DNA of 45,880 bases, from assembly GCA_964475835.1 (NCBI GenBank), contig CAYYYL010000023.1, forward strand, positions 1-45,880. The letters run 5' to 3'. Positions 9,383 through 17,275 of this stretch are shown piece after piece; position 1 is the stretch's first letter; each line of letters begins with the position of its first letter. A model generated the notes under the pieces. The model saw only the letters and a program-made list of their open reading frames with translations, did no database searches and had not been told where the DNA came from. The stretch comes from JABDCI01 sp964475835 (lineage in GTDB: Bacteria > Verrucomicrobiota > Verrucomicrobiia > JABWAM01). The position numbers were made by a program, and so were the translations under genes.

Positions 9383-9837
9383 ATCCCCGTTGATTGAGTC
9401 GCCATTTGATCAAGACGCCCTGCGGCATAGGCTCGGAACACCTTGCGCATCTCATCCCGGACACGGCGAAAAAACGCAAGTTGCTCTTCATCCGTTCCGA
9501 CAGCCTTCGCGGGGTCATCAAACGGCCAGTGATGGCGTTTCACCTGACCTAGAAACATAGGGCAGGTATCGTCCAGATTGCCACAAACCGTGATTACAGT
9601 TTCCACCTTCCGATCCATAAACTCATTCAATGACTTTGAGCGGTGACCCGAAATATCAATTCCGATCTCTTTCATCACCTCGATGGCAAGGGGATGGACG
9701 TATCCCGCTGGCTTTGAACCCGCGCTTTGAACCTCCGCGGCGTCTCCGATGGCCCGACGGAGAATGCCTTCGGCAATGTGACTTCTGCAGGAGTTTCCGG
9801 TGCAAAGAATGAGAATGACGGGCTTATTGAGCTTCAT
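9376..9837 (-). CDS. arsC: Thioredoxin-coupled arsenate reductase / low-molecular-weight phosphatase family (ArsC)
   Basis: 153 aa. The P-loop CTGNSCRS (Cys12 to Arg18) is the CX5R signature of the family. The two further redox cysteines of the thioredoxin-coupled class are present: Cys85 (TVCGNL) and Cys92 (DTCPMF), followed by the HHWPFDDPA block and a C-terminal RVRDEM helix. Together these point to reduction of arsenate to arsenite through a Cys-Cys-Cys relay rather than a plain tyrosine phosphatase. Its start overlaps the ABC ATPase stop (ATGA) and its stop overlaps the permease start (GTGA), so it is translated inside an importer operon. No arsenite efflux pump or ArsR is visible nearby. 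Confidence 0.88.
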   Translation of the reverse strand: MKLNKPVILILCTGNSCRSHIAEGILRRAIGDAAEVQSAGSKPAGYVHPLAIEVMKEIGIDISGHRSKSLNEFMDRKVETVITVCGNLDDTCPMFLGQVKRHHWPFDDPAKAVGTDEEQLAFFRRVRDEMRKVFRAYAAGRLDQMATQSTGMW

Positions 9838-10847
9838 GGGGGGGATTGTTTTGACGTTGGAACCCGGAAAATATCTTGTTGATCCACAACAAATTGAAGC
9901 AAATCCCCTTTTCGACGGGGAGCCTGAGGATTATTTTCCATGATTTCCACAAGTGAACCGGCGCCCGAAATTCCCTCGGTTAATCGAATACGGATGTGCT
10001 GTACCGGTCCCAGAAACTGAGTTTCACATACCTCCCCCACAAACGAAAAGTCGCCCCCCTTCTTCCCAAGTCGAACGGCATTCGGACGAAACCCTTTCTG
10101 AACCCGAGCCCCTTCAGAACCCTCCCATGGAAGCCAGTTTACCGGCCCCATGAATTCGGCCACAAAAGGATTCACGGGTTGCCGGTAGATTTCGCCAGGC
10201 GTCCCGAGTTGCTGCACCATACCGTCGTTCATCACCGCCATGCGCGTCGCCATCGTCATGGCCTCCTCCTGGTCGTGGGTGACATAGATTGCGGTGAAGG
10301 GATGTTCGCGATGAATCTCAAGGAGCTCGGCGCGGATTTCAAGGCGCAGCTTTGCATCCAGATTGGAAAGCGGTTCATCAAACAAGACAATTTTCGACTG
10401 AACGGCCAAAGCTCGTGCAATTGCCACCCGTTGCTGCTGTCCGCCTGAAAGCTGGCTTGGAAGGCGGTCCCTAAAATCGTGCATGCGTACCATCCCAAGC
10501 GCCCTCACGGTTTCCCTGGAAATTTCCCTGGCTGTCATTTTTTTACAGCGAAGGCCGTAGGCAACATTTTCGAAAACAGTGAGATGCGGCCACAAGGCGT
10601 AGCTCTGAAACACCATGGGCGTTCCCCGCCGTTCTGCAGGAAGATCGTTCACGTTCGACCCATCAAATAAAATCTCCCCTTTTTCAACGGCCACCAATCC
10701 CGCGATCATTCGAAGAAGGGTGGTCTTCCCGCAACCGGAAGGCCCCAGAAGGAAGAAAAACTCGTGGGATGCAATCGCAAAGGAGACATCTTTGACCGCA
10801 GGGCGGGCTCCGTACGATTTTCCAACTTGTTTCAATTCGATATTCAC
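9834..10847 (-). CDS. ABC transporter ATP-binding protein (FbpC/PotA type)
   Basis: 337 aa from GTG 10847. Walker A GPSGCGKT is at residues 35-42, the signature LSGGQQQR at 133-140, Walker B IVLFDEP at 153-159 and the H-loop in YVTHDQEEAM. The C-terminal ~100 residues form a TOBE/OB-like regulatory domain, as in PotA, FbpC and MalK relatives. The frame is open to 10922 upstream, but GTG 10847 makes a GTGA overlap with the stop of the solute-binding protein gene and gives the family's usual beginning NIELKQVGKSYG, so I prefer it. It powers the permease encoded at 7643-9382. Confidence 0.93.
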   Translation of the reverse strand: MNIELKQVGKSYGARPAVKDVSFAIASHEFFFLLGPSGCGKTTLLRMIAGLVAVEKGEILFDGSNVNDLPAERRGTPMVFQSYALWPHLTVFENVAYGLRCKKMTAREISRETVRALGMVRMHDFRDRLPSQLSGGQQQRVAIARALAVQSKIVLFDEPLSNLDAKLRLEIRAELLEIHREHPFTAIYVTHDQEEAMTMATRMAVMNDGMVQQLGTPGEIYRQPVNPFVAEFMGPVNWLPWEGSEGARVQKGFRPNAVRLGKKGGDFSFVGEVCETQFLGPVQHIRIRLTEGISGAGSLVEIMENNPQAPRRKGDLLQFVVDQQDIFRVPTSKQSPP

Positions 10848-12094
10848 CGACCAGAAGGGATATGGGCTGCAAGTTCCTGCCAGCCAAGCTGAATTTGGCT
10901 TCTTTGAACAGGATTCTTCCACGCGGAAGCTGCCACTCGATTTAGTTCATCCTCTGAAACAGGGATCCGGAAGCGGGCCCTGCGTACGGGCGGCACATCG
11001 ATCACGAACGCACCCAAAAGGGCATTCAAGGCCCCCCAGCGCAACGAACCAAGCCGTTCATTGTAGCGAAGAGTGACAAATCCCTTGAAGGGATTCGTCT
11101 GGACAAGGCTTTTCCCCTTCCAGTCCTCATACACGTCAGGTCGGATGGCCATGCGTTCAATGGAAAAGTGCCGTGTCCCACCCTCGCTTCCCCTCGGTGC
11201 AAGCCAGAGCGCCTGCCCAGTCCGGGAGAGGACAAATTGAATAAACCTTTCCGCAACCTCCCGATGGGGTGCCCCTTTTAACATCGCGATCGAGTCCGGC
11301 GTAAGCACACACTCGCCTTCGGGAAAAATCATACTCATGTTTCCAGGCCCCACTTCCACCATCTGCGTGAAGCCATAAAAATCCACCACGAGGGCATAAG
11401 CCACATTTCCCATGGAACAGGCCTTTGCCGCGGATGCAGAGGACCTGTCGAACTGGCGGATATTTGCCCCCATTTGCTGAATAATCCTCCAGCCCTCTTC
11501 CCAGCCGCAGGCCTGAAGAATGCTTTCATAGACCAAGTGGGTGGAGCCGCTGTTTCTAGGATCTCCAGAACCGACCCAGCCACGAAGTTCGGGCCGGGTC
11601 AAATCCTTCCACCGTCGGACATCCGGAAGGTGCATATCCGCCACCACCCGTTCATTTTTCAGAATTCCAAAACTGGAAAGCGCCGTGCCAAACCATTGCC
11701 CATCCGGATCATAAAGGGGCACCCCGCCGATGTCGGATGGAATCGCCTCCCTGAATTCCGCAGACAGACGAACCGGCTCGAGGACCCCATGTTCCTTGAG
11801 TGCCAGGAAGGGATCCAATCCCCCGCCAAAAAAAAGATCAATCCCGATTGAGGAACGGTTTTGACCAAACTCTGAAAGAATAAATCGCTGATCATCGGAT
11901 GCCCCACCCAGATCGCGCCAGTCAAGCACCACCGAACGTCCCGTGAGATTTTGATACCACGCCGAGAATGCATGCCCAAATTCCGAGCGGATCCCCTCCC
12001 AGTGCGGCGAGATCAACACCAACCGATCCTGGGAGAATGCCACTCCCCCTTCCAAAAGAAGCAACAACAGGATTGCATGACGGATCGGTTTCAC
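10844..12094 (-). CDS. ABC transporter extracellular solute-binding protein (family 1 / AfuA-like)
   Basis: 416 aa. Residues 1-21 are a signal peptide. The mature protein starts with LVLISPHWEGIRSEF and continues with IGIDLFFGGGLDPF (about 95-108), features of the iron/polyamine-type type-II binding protein cluster. The adjacent tyrosine pair that holds Fe3+ in FbpA is not evident at the expected place (the corresponding region reads ALVVDFYGF), so iron should not be assumed. It lies 8 bp after the YugP-type gene and overlaps the ATPase start by 4 bp. The last ~80 residues extend past the usual binding-protein core. Confidence 0.85.
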   Translation of the reverse strand: MKPIRHAILLLLLLEGGVAFSQDRLVLISPHWEGIRSEFGHAFSAWYQNLTGRSVVLDWRDLGGASDDQRFILSEFGQNRSSIGIDLFFGGGLDPFLALKEHGVLEPVRLSAEFREAIPSDIGGVPLYDPDGQWFGTALSSFGILKNERVVADMHLPDVRRWKDLTRPELRGWVGSGDPRNSGSTHLVYESILQACGWEEGWRIIQQMGANIRQFDRSSASAAKACSMGNVAYALVVDFYGFTQMVEVGPGNMSMIFPEGECVLTPDSIAMLKGAPHREVAERFIQFVLSRTGQALWLAPRGSEGGTRHFSIERMAIRPDVYEDWKGKSLVQTNPFKGFVTLRYNERLGSLRWGALNALLGAFVIDVPPVRRARFRIPVSEDELNRVAASAWKNPVQRSQIQLGWQELAAHIPSGR

Positions 12095-12102
12095 GAAAGG
12101 GA

Positions 12103-12828
12103 TTATCCACGCTCCTCACGATCTCTAATTGCATGAGACAAGGCGATCATCCGGATGAGCTCGAGGGCTGCAGTCGCCAATCCCGCCACATAGGTCAGGG
12201 CGGCAGCCCCCAACACTTTTCGGATCGCAATCAACTCATCTCCCCGAACAAAACCAAGGGTGGACAAAACCTTTTTTGCGCGCGCGGAAGCATCGAATTC
12301 CACCGGCAAGGTGATCATTTGAAAAACCACAATGGCCGAATAAAGCCAGACGCCCAATTGGAGCATCCATGCGCTGTGGAATACCATTCCAATGAAAAAC
12401 AGGATCACCCCGCTATTGGTCGCAAAATTAGTCATCCCCACCACAGCCATTCTCGCCTCCAGAGGGGCATACTTTTCCTTATGCTGAAGGGCATGACCCG
12501 CTTCATGGGCGGCAACACCGATCGAGGAAAGGGATGATATCTCGAAATTGGAACGTGAAAGACGGAGAACCCTGTGGGAAGGGTCGTAGTGATCCGTTAG
12601 CTCCCCTTCGATGGGCTCAATGGCAACATCCCGAAGCCCTTCGTGATCCAGAATTGCCCTCGCAACCTCGGCGCCTGTCATCCCCTGCCTCTGGGGAACC
12701 TTTTGATATTCTGAATAAAGCCTTCTCATCCTGAACTGCGCATAGAGAGCAAGAATCAGGCCGGGAATCGGAATCAAGTCATACCATCCAAAGGAGTACA
12801 TCATATTCCAAGGATAGCCTGACTTCAC
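12103..12828 (-). CDS. YugP-type membrane zinc metallopeptidase
   Basis: 241 aa. An N-terminal membrane segment (about 12-28, LIPIPGLILALYAQ) precedes the zinc motif HEAGH in VAAHEAGHALQH (about residues 107-118). Three further hydrophobic segments follow (about 130-160, 165-185 and 205-225). This matches the neutral zinc metallopeptidase family typified by Bacillus YugP, whose substrates are unknown. The GTG at 12828 overlaps the stop of the upstream M24 gene (GTGA); ATG 12804 or 12801 would give a more family-like N-terminus (MMYSFGWYDL), so the start is uncertain. It is the second gene of the operon that continues into the ABC importer. Confidence 0.87.
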   Translation of the reverse strand: MKSGYPWNMMYSFGWYDLIPIPGLILALYAQFRMRRLYSEYQKVPQRQGMTGAEVARAILDHEGLRDVAIEPIEGELTDHYDPSHRVLRLSRSNFEISSLSSIGVAAHEAGHALQHKEKYAPLEARMAVVGMTNFATNSGVILFFIGMVFHSAWMLQLGVWLYSAIVVFQMITLPVEFDASARAKKVLSTLGFVRGDELIAIRKVLGAAALTYVAGLATAALELIRMIALSHAIRDREERG

Positions 12829-13946
12829 GGCAATTCAAGACGCACCGGAAAGCGACTCAACCACTCGGCTCCGGAAGCGCGAATGACGGCCACATCTTCA
12901 ATGCGCACCCCGCCAATGGCGGGGTAATACAATCCGGGTTCCACGGTCACCACATTCCCCGGACGCAATTTCTGAGATACCGCGCTTACTCGCGGTCCTT
13001 CATGGATATCCAATCCCAAACCATGTCCCGTACCATGAAAAAAACCTTCCCAGCGTCCGGAGTCATTCCCTGTTCGATATCCTCTGCTTAAAAAGTGCTC
13101 CTCAACGCTCCGATGAGCGGTCTGTCCGTCCCTGCCACCGCCCAGTTTTGAAAAAGCAATCCTTTGCGCTTCATGAACGGTCGTAAACAGCCTTCGTTGA
13201 GCCTCGCTTGCGCGCCCCTTTAACACGGTTCGGGTCATATCCCCCCAGTATCCCGTGGCAAGGTTCCTTGGAAAGATATCCAGGATGATCAACTCCCGGG
13301 CGCGCAAAACCCCATGACCCCGCTCGTGCGGATCACACGCCTGTCGCCCCCCTGCCACGATCGGATGCGATGCCTCAAACCCCCGTTTTGCCGCCTCCAT
13401 TCGAATGAGCGCCTGGACCCTTTCCGACGTCAGAAATGTTTTGCCATGGGACAGCCTTGCATCCTTACGAATGCGCGCAGACCGGATGAAATCCATGGCG
13501 CATTCGAGAAGTTCCCCGGTAACCGTGAGGGATCTGCGGATATCCTTCAATTGATCCTGTGATTTTTGCATACGTTCTGGGAAAAGCCCTTCTTCGGCCA
13601 CATCCAACCGAATCCCCCCGCGCCGAAGCCCATCTGCAAGACCAAGGGGAAATTCACGCGAGACACTGACGCGCCTTACCCCATGCTTCCGCAACACCTC
13701 CCGGATCCATTCGTGAGCAAGGATTCGACGCCCCTGCATTTTTCGCATGGAGCTGGTGATCTCGCTCAGGCTCAACACACGATCGACCTTCGCCTGTTTG
13801 ACTCCCCGATCGTATTCCAACTGACTGAGCACAATGTGGCTTCGCCCCCTGTTTTCAAAGTAAAGAAAGGGATCCGGAACGAGAAACCCTGCGGCAAAAA
13901 GCATGTCCGCGTCGTGTTCGCTCGAGGCGTAGTGAAGGCGGTTCAT
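12825..13946 (-). CDS. M24 family metallopeptidase (Xaa-Pro aminopeptidase-like)
   Basis: 373 aa. The creatinase-like N-terminal domain (about 1-150) is followed by the pita-bread catalytic domain. All five metal ligands are visible in order: Asp in LIILDIFPRN, Asp in YWGDMTRT, His in GTGHGLGLDIHEG, Glu in TVEPGLYY and Glu in VRIEDVAVI. Such enzymes remove N-terminal residues next to proline in peptides. It is the first gene of the minus-strand operon leading through YugP to the ABC importer. Upstream (13947-14047) lie inverted heptamer repeats, where the operon promoter should also be. Confidence 0.9.
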   Translation of the reverse strand: MNRLHYASSEHDADMLFAAGFLVPDPFLYFENRGRSHIVLSQLEYDRGVKQAKVDRVLSLSEITSSMRKMQGRRILAHEWIREVLRKHGVRRVSVSREFPLGLADGLRRGGIRLDVAEEGLFPERMQKSQDQLKDIRRSLTVTGELLECAMDFIRSARIRKDARLSHGKTFLTSERVQALIRMEAAKRGFEASHPIVAGGRQACDPHERGHGVLRARELIILDIFPRNLATGYWGDMTRTVLKGRASEAQRRLFTTVHEAQRIAFSKLGGGRDGQTAHRSVEEHFLSRGYRTGNDSGRWEGFFHGTGHGLGLDIHEGPRVSAVSQKLRPGNVVTVEPGLYYPAIGGVRIEDVAVIRASGAEWLSRFPVRLELP

Positions 13947-13950
13947 GAAT

Positions 13951-14032
13951 GGTTGAAAGTTTAATGCAGAAAAGTGGCCGGCTCAAAAATCCCAACACCG
14001 CAGGCTCACTCACAAAACAAATACTTTCAACC
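13951..14032. repeat. Inverted repeat pair bounding a 62-bp spacer element
   Basis: GGTTGAAAGT at 13951-13960 has a perfect inverted copy, ACTTTCAACC, at 14023-14032. The right copy is part of the heptamer tandem repeat at 14024-14051. The unit sits between the M24 gene and the antiporter gene, covering the expected promoter region of the M24-ABC operon. Confidence 0.7.
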
Positions 14033-14051
14033 CTCAACTTTCAACTCTCAA
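14024..14051. repeat. Heptamer tandem repeat (CTTTCAA / CYCTCAA)
   Basis: Four 7-bp units CTTTCAA, CCCTCAA, CTTTCAA, CTCTCAA run without gap. On the minus strand the units read TTGARRG. The last unit overlaps the stop codon of the antiporter gene (14048-14050). A related heptamer series occurs 30 kb away at 44231-44251. Confidence 0.75.
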
Positions 14052-15697
14052 CTGCGTCCCACGGCCAGATGAGGTTCCAACTCCTTCGCCATGCGGGTGG
14101 CGCCTTCCATCTCCTCATAAATCACCTGATTGGCTCCCGCAGTTCTTAAAATTTCGATTTCAGCGGAATATCGGGCACGAGCCAGAATGAGCATGTCCGG
14201 CCGCCGGCTTCTGGCTTCGCGAACAATGGCTGCGGCCCCCTGCAGATCCGGGATGGTTACCACCATAGCCTTGGCTGTTTCAACCTGGAGAGAATCCAGA
14301 ATCATGAGATTTCCAGCCTCGCCATAAATCGCATCGTAGCCCGCGCGTTGGAGGTGGCGGACGGTCTGAGAATTCAAGTCGAGCACCATGCAGCGCCCCC
14401 CCTCAAGATGAACCGCATGAAGAACCACCTGCCCAAAGGGCCCGCATCCGATAAGGATCACGTGATCCCGGATTTTTTCGTGTTGCGGACGATTTTCAGC
14501 GGCATAGCGCCGTCCCTCCCACCTCTGGAGGGCCCCTCTTTGAGACAACCAGCCTGCAAAGCGTTGAAAGGGACGCCATAGGGCGGGAACCAGAATGAGA
14601 GTGAAAAGAATCACTGCGAGAAACAGCTGGTAGCGATCCGGGGAGATGTTTTTCTGATGCAAGCCCTGACTCAAAATGACAAAGGAAAACTCTCCCACCT
14701 CGGCCAGGCAAAAACCCGCCAGCATGGACGATCTTAGCGAATAGCCACAGGCCAGACACGCCACCGTGCAAACGATCAACTTCAGTAAAATGCCGAAGGA
14801 TCCCCACGCAAGCACTTCACCGAGGTGCTGGAACACCCAGTTCACATCCACCAGCATTCCCACGGAGATGAAAAAAAGACTGAGGAAACAATCCCGGAAG
14901 GGAAGAATGTCCGAAAGGATTTTGTGGCTGTAGATGGAGCTGCTGACAATCAATCCCGCTACAAAGGCCCCCAGGGCCAGGGAGAGGCCAAGGGACTGGG
15001 CAAGCAACGCGATTCCCAGACAGACCGCCACCGCCGAAATGGTAAACAGCTCCTTGCTCCGTGTCCGTGCGATGGCATCCAGAAACCACCCTGCTATCAC
15101 CTTGCTGCCCAGCCAGCTTACCCCCAAAAAGAGAGCCGCCTTTGCGATCGAACGGGTCAAGCTCTCCAGAGGATGTCCACTCTCACCGCCAAAAGCCGCA
15201 AGCAAAAGCATGATCGGGACAACCATGACATCTTGATAGATCGAAATCCCCAGGGAAGCGGTCCCGTGAGGCGTATGGGATCCCCCCGTTTCCTGCAGAA
15301 GCTTCAAAACGATCACGGTACTGCTGATCGCAAGAACGCAGCCGGAAAAAAAACCGCGATACCAATCGCCGTAAAGCACCCAGGACAGCACGGTGGTGAC
15401 CAGCATGGTCCCCCACAACTGAATCGATCCCCCGAGCAGAGCCGGACGCTTCAATCGACGCAGTTGGGCGATGGAAAATTCCACCCCCAGAGTGAACATC
15501 AACATGATGACACCGACTTCAGCCAGCTCCTGAACATCCGTTCCTTCTCCGACCAGTTTGAGCATCGAAGGTCCGATCAACACCCCTGCGAGGAGATATC
15601 CGATGATCATGGACTGACGAAGGCGATGCATGACCACCGCGATCACCGAGGCGGCAAGAAACGCCATTGTCAGGGCTTTAAGAAATCCACCTTCCAT
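14048..15697 (-). CDS. CPA2-family cation:proton antiporter with C-terminal TrkA-N domain (Kef/YbaL-like)
   Basis: 549 aa from ATG 15697. About 12 transmembrane helices fill residues 1-375, with CPA2 motifs such as IIGYLLAGVLIGPS (about 28-41) and the internal helix around FSFVILSQG. A cytosolic Rossmann domain follows, beginning HVILIGCGPFGQVV (about 414-427), the NAD(H)-binding TrkA-N fold that gates Kef-type K+/H+ systems. No TrkA-C domain is evident; the protein ends about 120 residues after the glycine-rich loop. An earlier in-frame ATG at 15733 would add 12 residues, but MEGGFLKALTMAF at 15697 matches family starts. It stands alone, divergent from the adenosyltransferase gene. Confidence 0.91.
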   Translation of the reverse strand: MEGGFLKALTMAFLAASVIAVVMHRLRQSMIIGYLLAGVLIGPSMLKLVGEGTDVQELAEVGVIMLMFTLGVEFSIAQLRRLKRPALLGGSIQLWGTMLVTTVLSWVLYGDWYRGFFSGCVLAISSTVIVLKLLQETGGSHTPHGTASLGISIYQDVMVVPIMLLLAAFGGESGHPLESLTRSIAKAALFLGVSWLGSKVIAGWFLDAIARTRSKELFTISAVAVCLGIALLAQSLGLSLALGAFVAGLIVSSSIYSHKILSDILPFRDCFLSLFFISVGMLVDVNWVFQHLGEVLAWGSFGILLKLIVCTVACLACGYSLRSSMLAGFCLAEVGEFSFVILSQGLHQKNISPDRYQLFLAVILFTLILVPALWRPFQRFAGWLSQRGALQRWEGRRYAAENRPQHEKIRDHVILIGCGPFGQVVLHAVHLEGGRCMVLDLNSQTVRHLQRAGYDAIYGEAGNLMILDSLQVETAKAMVVTIPDLQGAAAIVREARSRRPDMLILARARYSAEIEILRTAGANQVIYEEMEGATRMAKELEPHLAVGRS

Positions 15698-15778
15698 GCA
15701 GATCACAAGAACATGAAGATGGAGAGGCCGCAAACGAAATCGAAATTCAGAATGAAACCTTCGCTCTTTCTTCTTGCA

Positions 15779-15806
15779 GCCTACGGCTTATGGCTTATGG
15801 CTATTC
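15779..15806. repeat. Heptamer tandem repeat (GCTTATG family)
   Basis: Four 7-bp units GCCTACG, GCTTATG, GCTTATG, GCTATTC lie directly in front of the adenosyltransferase ATG (15809). Because 28 is not a multiple of 3 no strict amino-acid repeat results, but the frame stays open and creates a spurious hydrophobic N-terminal extension. Confidence 0.7.
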
Positions 15807-15808
15807 TC

Positions 15809-16378
15809 ATGTCCATTGCCACAAAATCCGGAGACGACGGCACGACCGGCTTGCTTTTCAATCGCCGCGTTTCAAAGGATCATCCCCGCATCGAAGCCTG
15901 CGGCTCGTGCGATGAACTTAATGCCGCGCTCGGCATGGCAAAGGCCAGTCTTTCCCAATCGCCCACCGCCGAAGGATTCCTCCACAGCTTTTGTACCCAA
16001 ATTCACCAGATCCAGAAAAAGCTGATCGATCTGATGGGCGAGCTTGCAACCCTTCCGGAAGACGTCGAACGTTATTCAAAAGCGGGACACCAAACCATTC
16101 TTGAAGGGGATGTTCACACGTTGACGCTGTGGGTCGAAGCATTGGAGGATGGGAAAACATCCTTCAACGGCTGGTCGACCCCGGGAGCCTCCCCCGCCTC
16201 GGCGGCCCTCGACATGGCGAGGGTCACTTGTCGTCGGGCCGAGCGCCGAATCATCGCCCTTGGAGCGGAGGCCAGGGAACGCCACGTCCATGCCATGGGT
16301 TACCTCAACCGTCTAAGCGATCTTCTCTGGCTCATGGGCCGAAAAATCGAATCCGAATTGCCACCCCCCAACTTATGA
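15809..16378 (+). CDS. Cob(I)yrinic acid a,c-diamide adenosyltransferase, PduO type
   Basis: 189 aa, the usual size. It transfers the 5'-deoxyadenosyl group of ATP to Co(I) corrinoid, making adenosylcobalamin. The N-terminal motif TKSGDDGTTGLLFNRRVSK (about 5-23) binds ATP; the helical core includes GSCDELNAALGMAK and the C-terminal CRRAERRII and YLNRLSDLLWLMGR blocks, all family hallmarks. An in-frame ATG at 15751 and a much longer upstream frame exist, but they translate antiporter antisense and the heptamer repeat, so ATG 15809 is chosen. The stop overlaps the SIMPL gene start by 4 bp. No other corrinoid gene is seen. Confidence 0.94.
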   Translation: MSIATKSGDDGTTGLLFNRRVSKDHPRIEACGSCDELNAALGMAKASLSQSPTAEGFLHSFCTQIHQIQKKLIDLMGELATLPEDVERYSKAGHQTILEGDVHTLTLWVEALEDGKTSFNGWSTPGASPASAALDMARVTCRRAERRIIALGAEARERHVHAMGYLNRLSDLLWLMGRKIESELPPPNL

Positions 16379-17103
16379 TGAATCAAGATTCTCCATCCTG
16401 CCGATGCAGTCGTTTCCCCGGCCTCGCCTTTATCGCCGGAATGCTCGTACTGGGGTTGCTTGTCGGTCAATCCATCCGGGTCGCCAAACGAAGCGATAAG
16501 TATGTGACCGTCAAAGGTCTCTCGGAACGGGAGATGCCTGCGGATCTGGCAATCTGGCCGATTTCTTTCACAGTCACCGACAACACTCTTCCCGAACTTC
16601 AAAAAAAGATTCAAACCTCCCGTCAACTGGTTCAGCAATTCCTTTTGGATTCCGGGTTCAAAACAACCGAGATATCCCAAGCTCCTCCCCATCTCACCGA
16701 TTTCGCCCTGTCCGGGGAAGGTGAAGGCGTCTCCAGGCACCCGTTTCGCTATGCCGCCCGCCTGACCATTCTTCTCCGCAGTCCTCATGTGGCAGAAGTA
16801 ATCCGTGCCATGGAAAGTTCCGATAAGCTCGTCCAACTCGGCATTGTCCTTAGCGGTTCAGACTACGGTAGCAATGCGGATTTTCTCTTCACCGGGGTCA
16901 ATCAAATCAAACCGGATATGATCGCGGAAGCCACCCTTAACGCACGCAAGGCCGCAGAAAAATTTGCCGAAGATTCGCACAGCAAAGTGGGATCGATTCG
17001 CCGGGCAACCCAGGGGGCTTTCGAAGTGTTGGATGTCAACTCCAGTACTCCCGATCGAAAGCTTTTGCGAGTCGTCACCACAGTGGAGTATTTACTGGAA
17101 TAG
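16375..17103 (+). CDS. SIMPL (DUF541) domain protein, membrane-anchored
   Basis: 242 aa. A single N-terminal transmembrane anchor (about 18-34, FIAGMLVLGLLVGQSI) is followed by a SIMPL domain: YVTVKGLSEREMPADLAIWPISF (strand with the conserved GxSE-like and D-A pattern), a long helix, and the C-terminal VEYLLE strand. Members resemble E. coli YggE and Brucella BP26 and are periplasmic or anchored proteins of unclear, often stress-related, role. The ATG at 16375 overlaps the stop of the adenosyltransferase gene; coupling looks structural rather than functional. The 172-bp gap that follows separates it from topB. Confidence 0.85.
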   Translation: MMNQDSPSCRCSRFPGLAFIAGMLVLGLLVGQSIRVAKRSDKYVTVKGLSEREMPADLAIWPISFTVTDNTLPELQKKIQTSRQLVQQFLLDSGFKTTEISQAPPHLTDFALSGEGEGVSRHPFRYAARLTILLRSPHVAEVIRAMESSDKLVQLGIVLSGSDYGSNADFLFTGVNQIKPDMIAEATLNARKAAEKFAEDSHSKVGSIRRATQGAFEVLDVNSSTPDRKLLRVVTTVEYLLE

Positions 17104-17179
17104 CGCCCTTATTTTCCCTCCTGTCCAGCTTTCCTTGAAGGTTAAAAGCCATTTTTCCACTCATCCCCTTGCCATTTTG

Positions 17180-17230
17180 TCCGATGCAGTAATAGGCGCC
17201 GTTTGCATTTTTCCAAAGGGACGTTAAACA
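17180..17230 (+). promoter_or_regulatory. Tentative sigma-70-like promoter for topB
   Basis: The 172-bp gap before topB holds TTGCAT (17201-17206) followed after about 16 bases by TAAACA, a weak fit to -35/-10 boxes, about 45 bases before the ATG. An alternative TTGCCA further upstream has a poorer partner. Assignment is by eye only; promoter consensus in this lineage is not known to me. Confidence 0.2.
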
Positions 17231-17275
17231 TTTTTATTGCCCAAACCCGATTTTCCGGGAATAAGCACCAGACTC

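Noticed and set aside
7643..12094. Naming the ABC genes as ferric-iron transport
   Set aside because: Permease and ATPase similarity is generic and the binding protein lacks an evident tyrosine pair.
14825..15808. Long plus-strand frame extending the adenosyltransferase upstream
   Set aside because: It is antisense to the antiporter gene and lacks domain sense; family similarity starts at ATG 15809.
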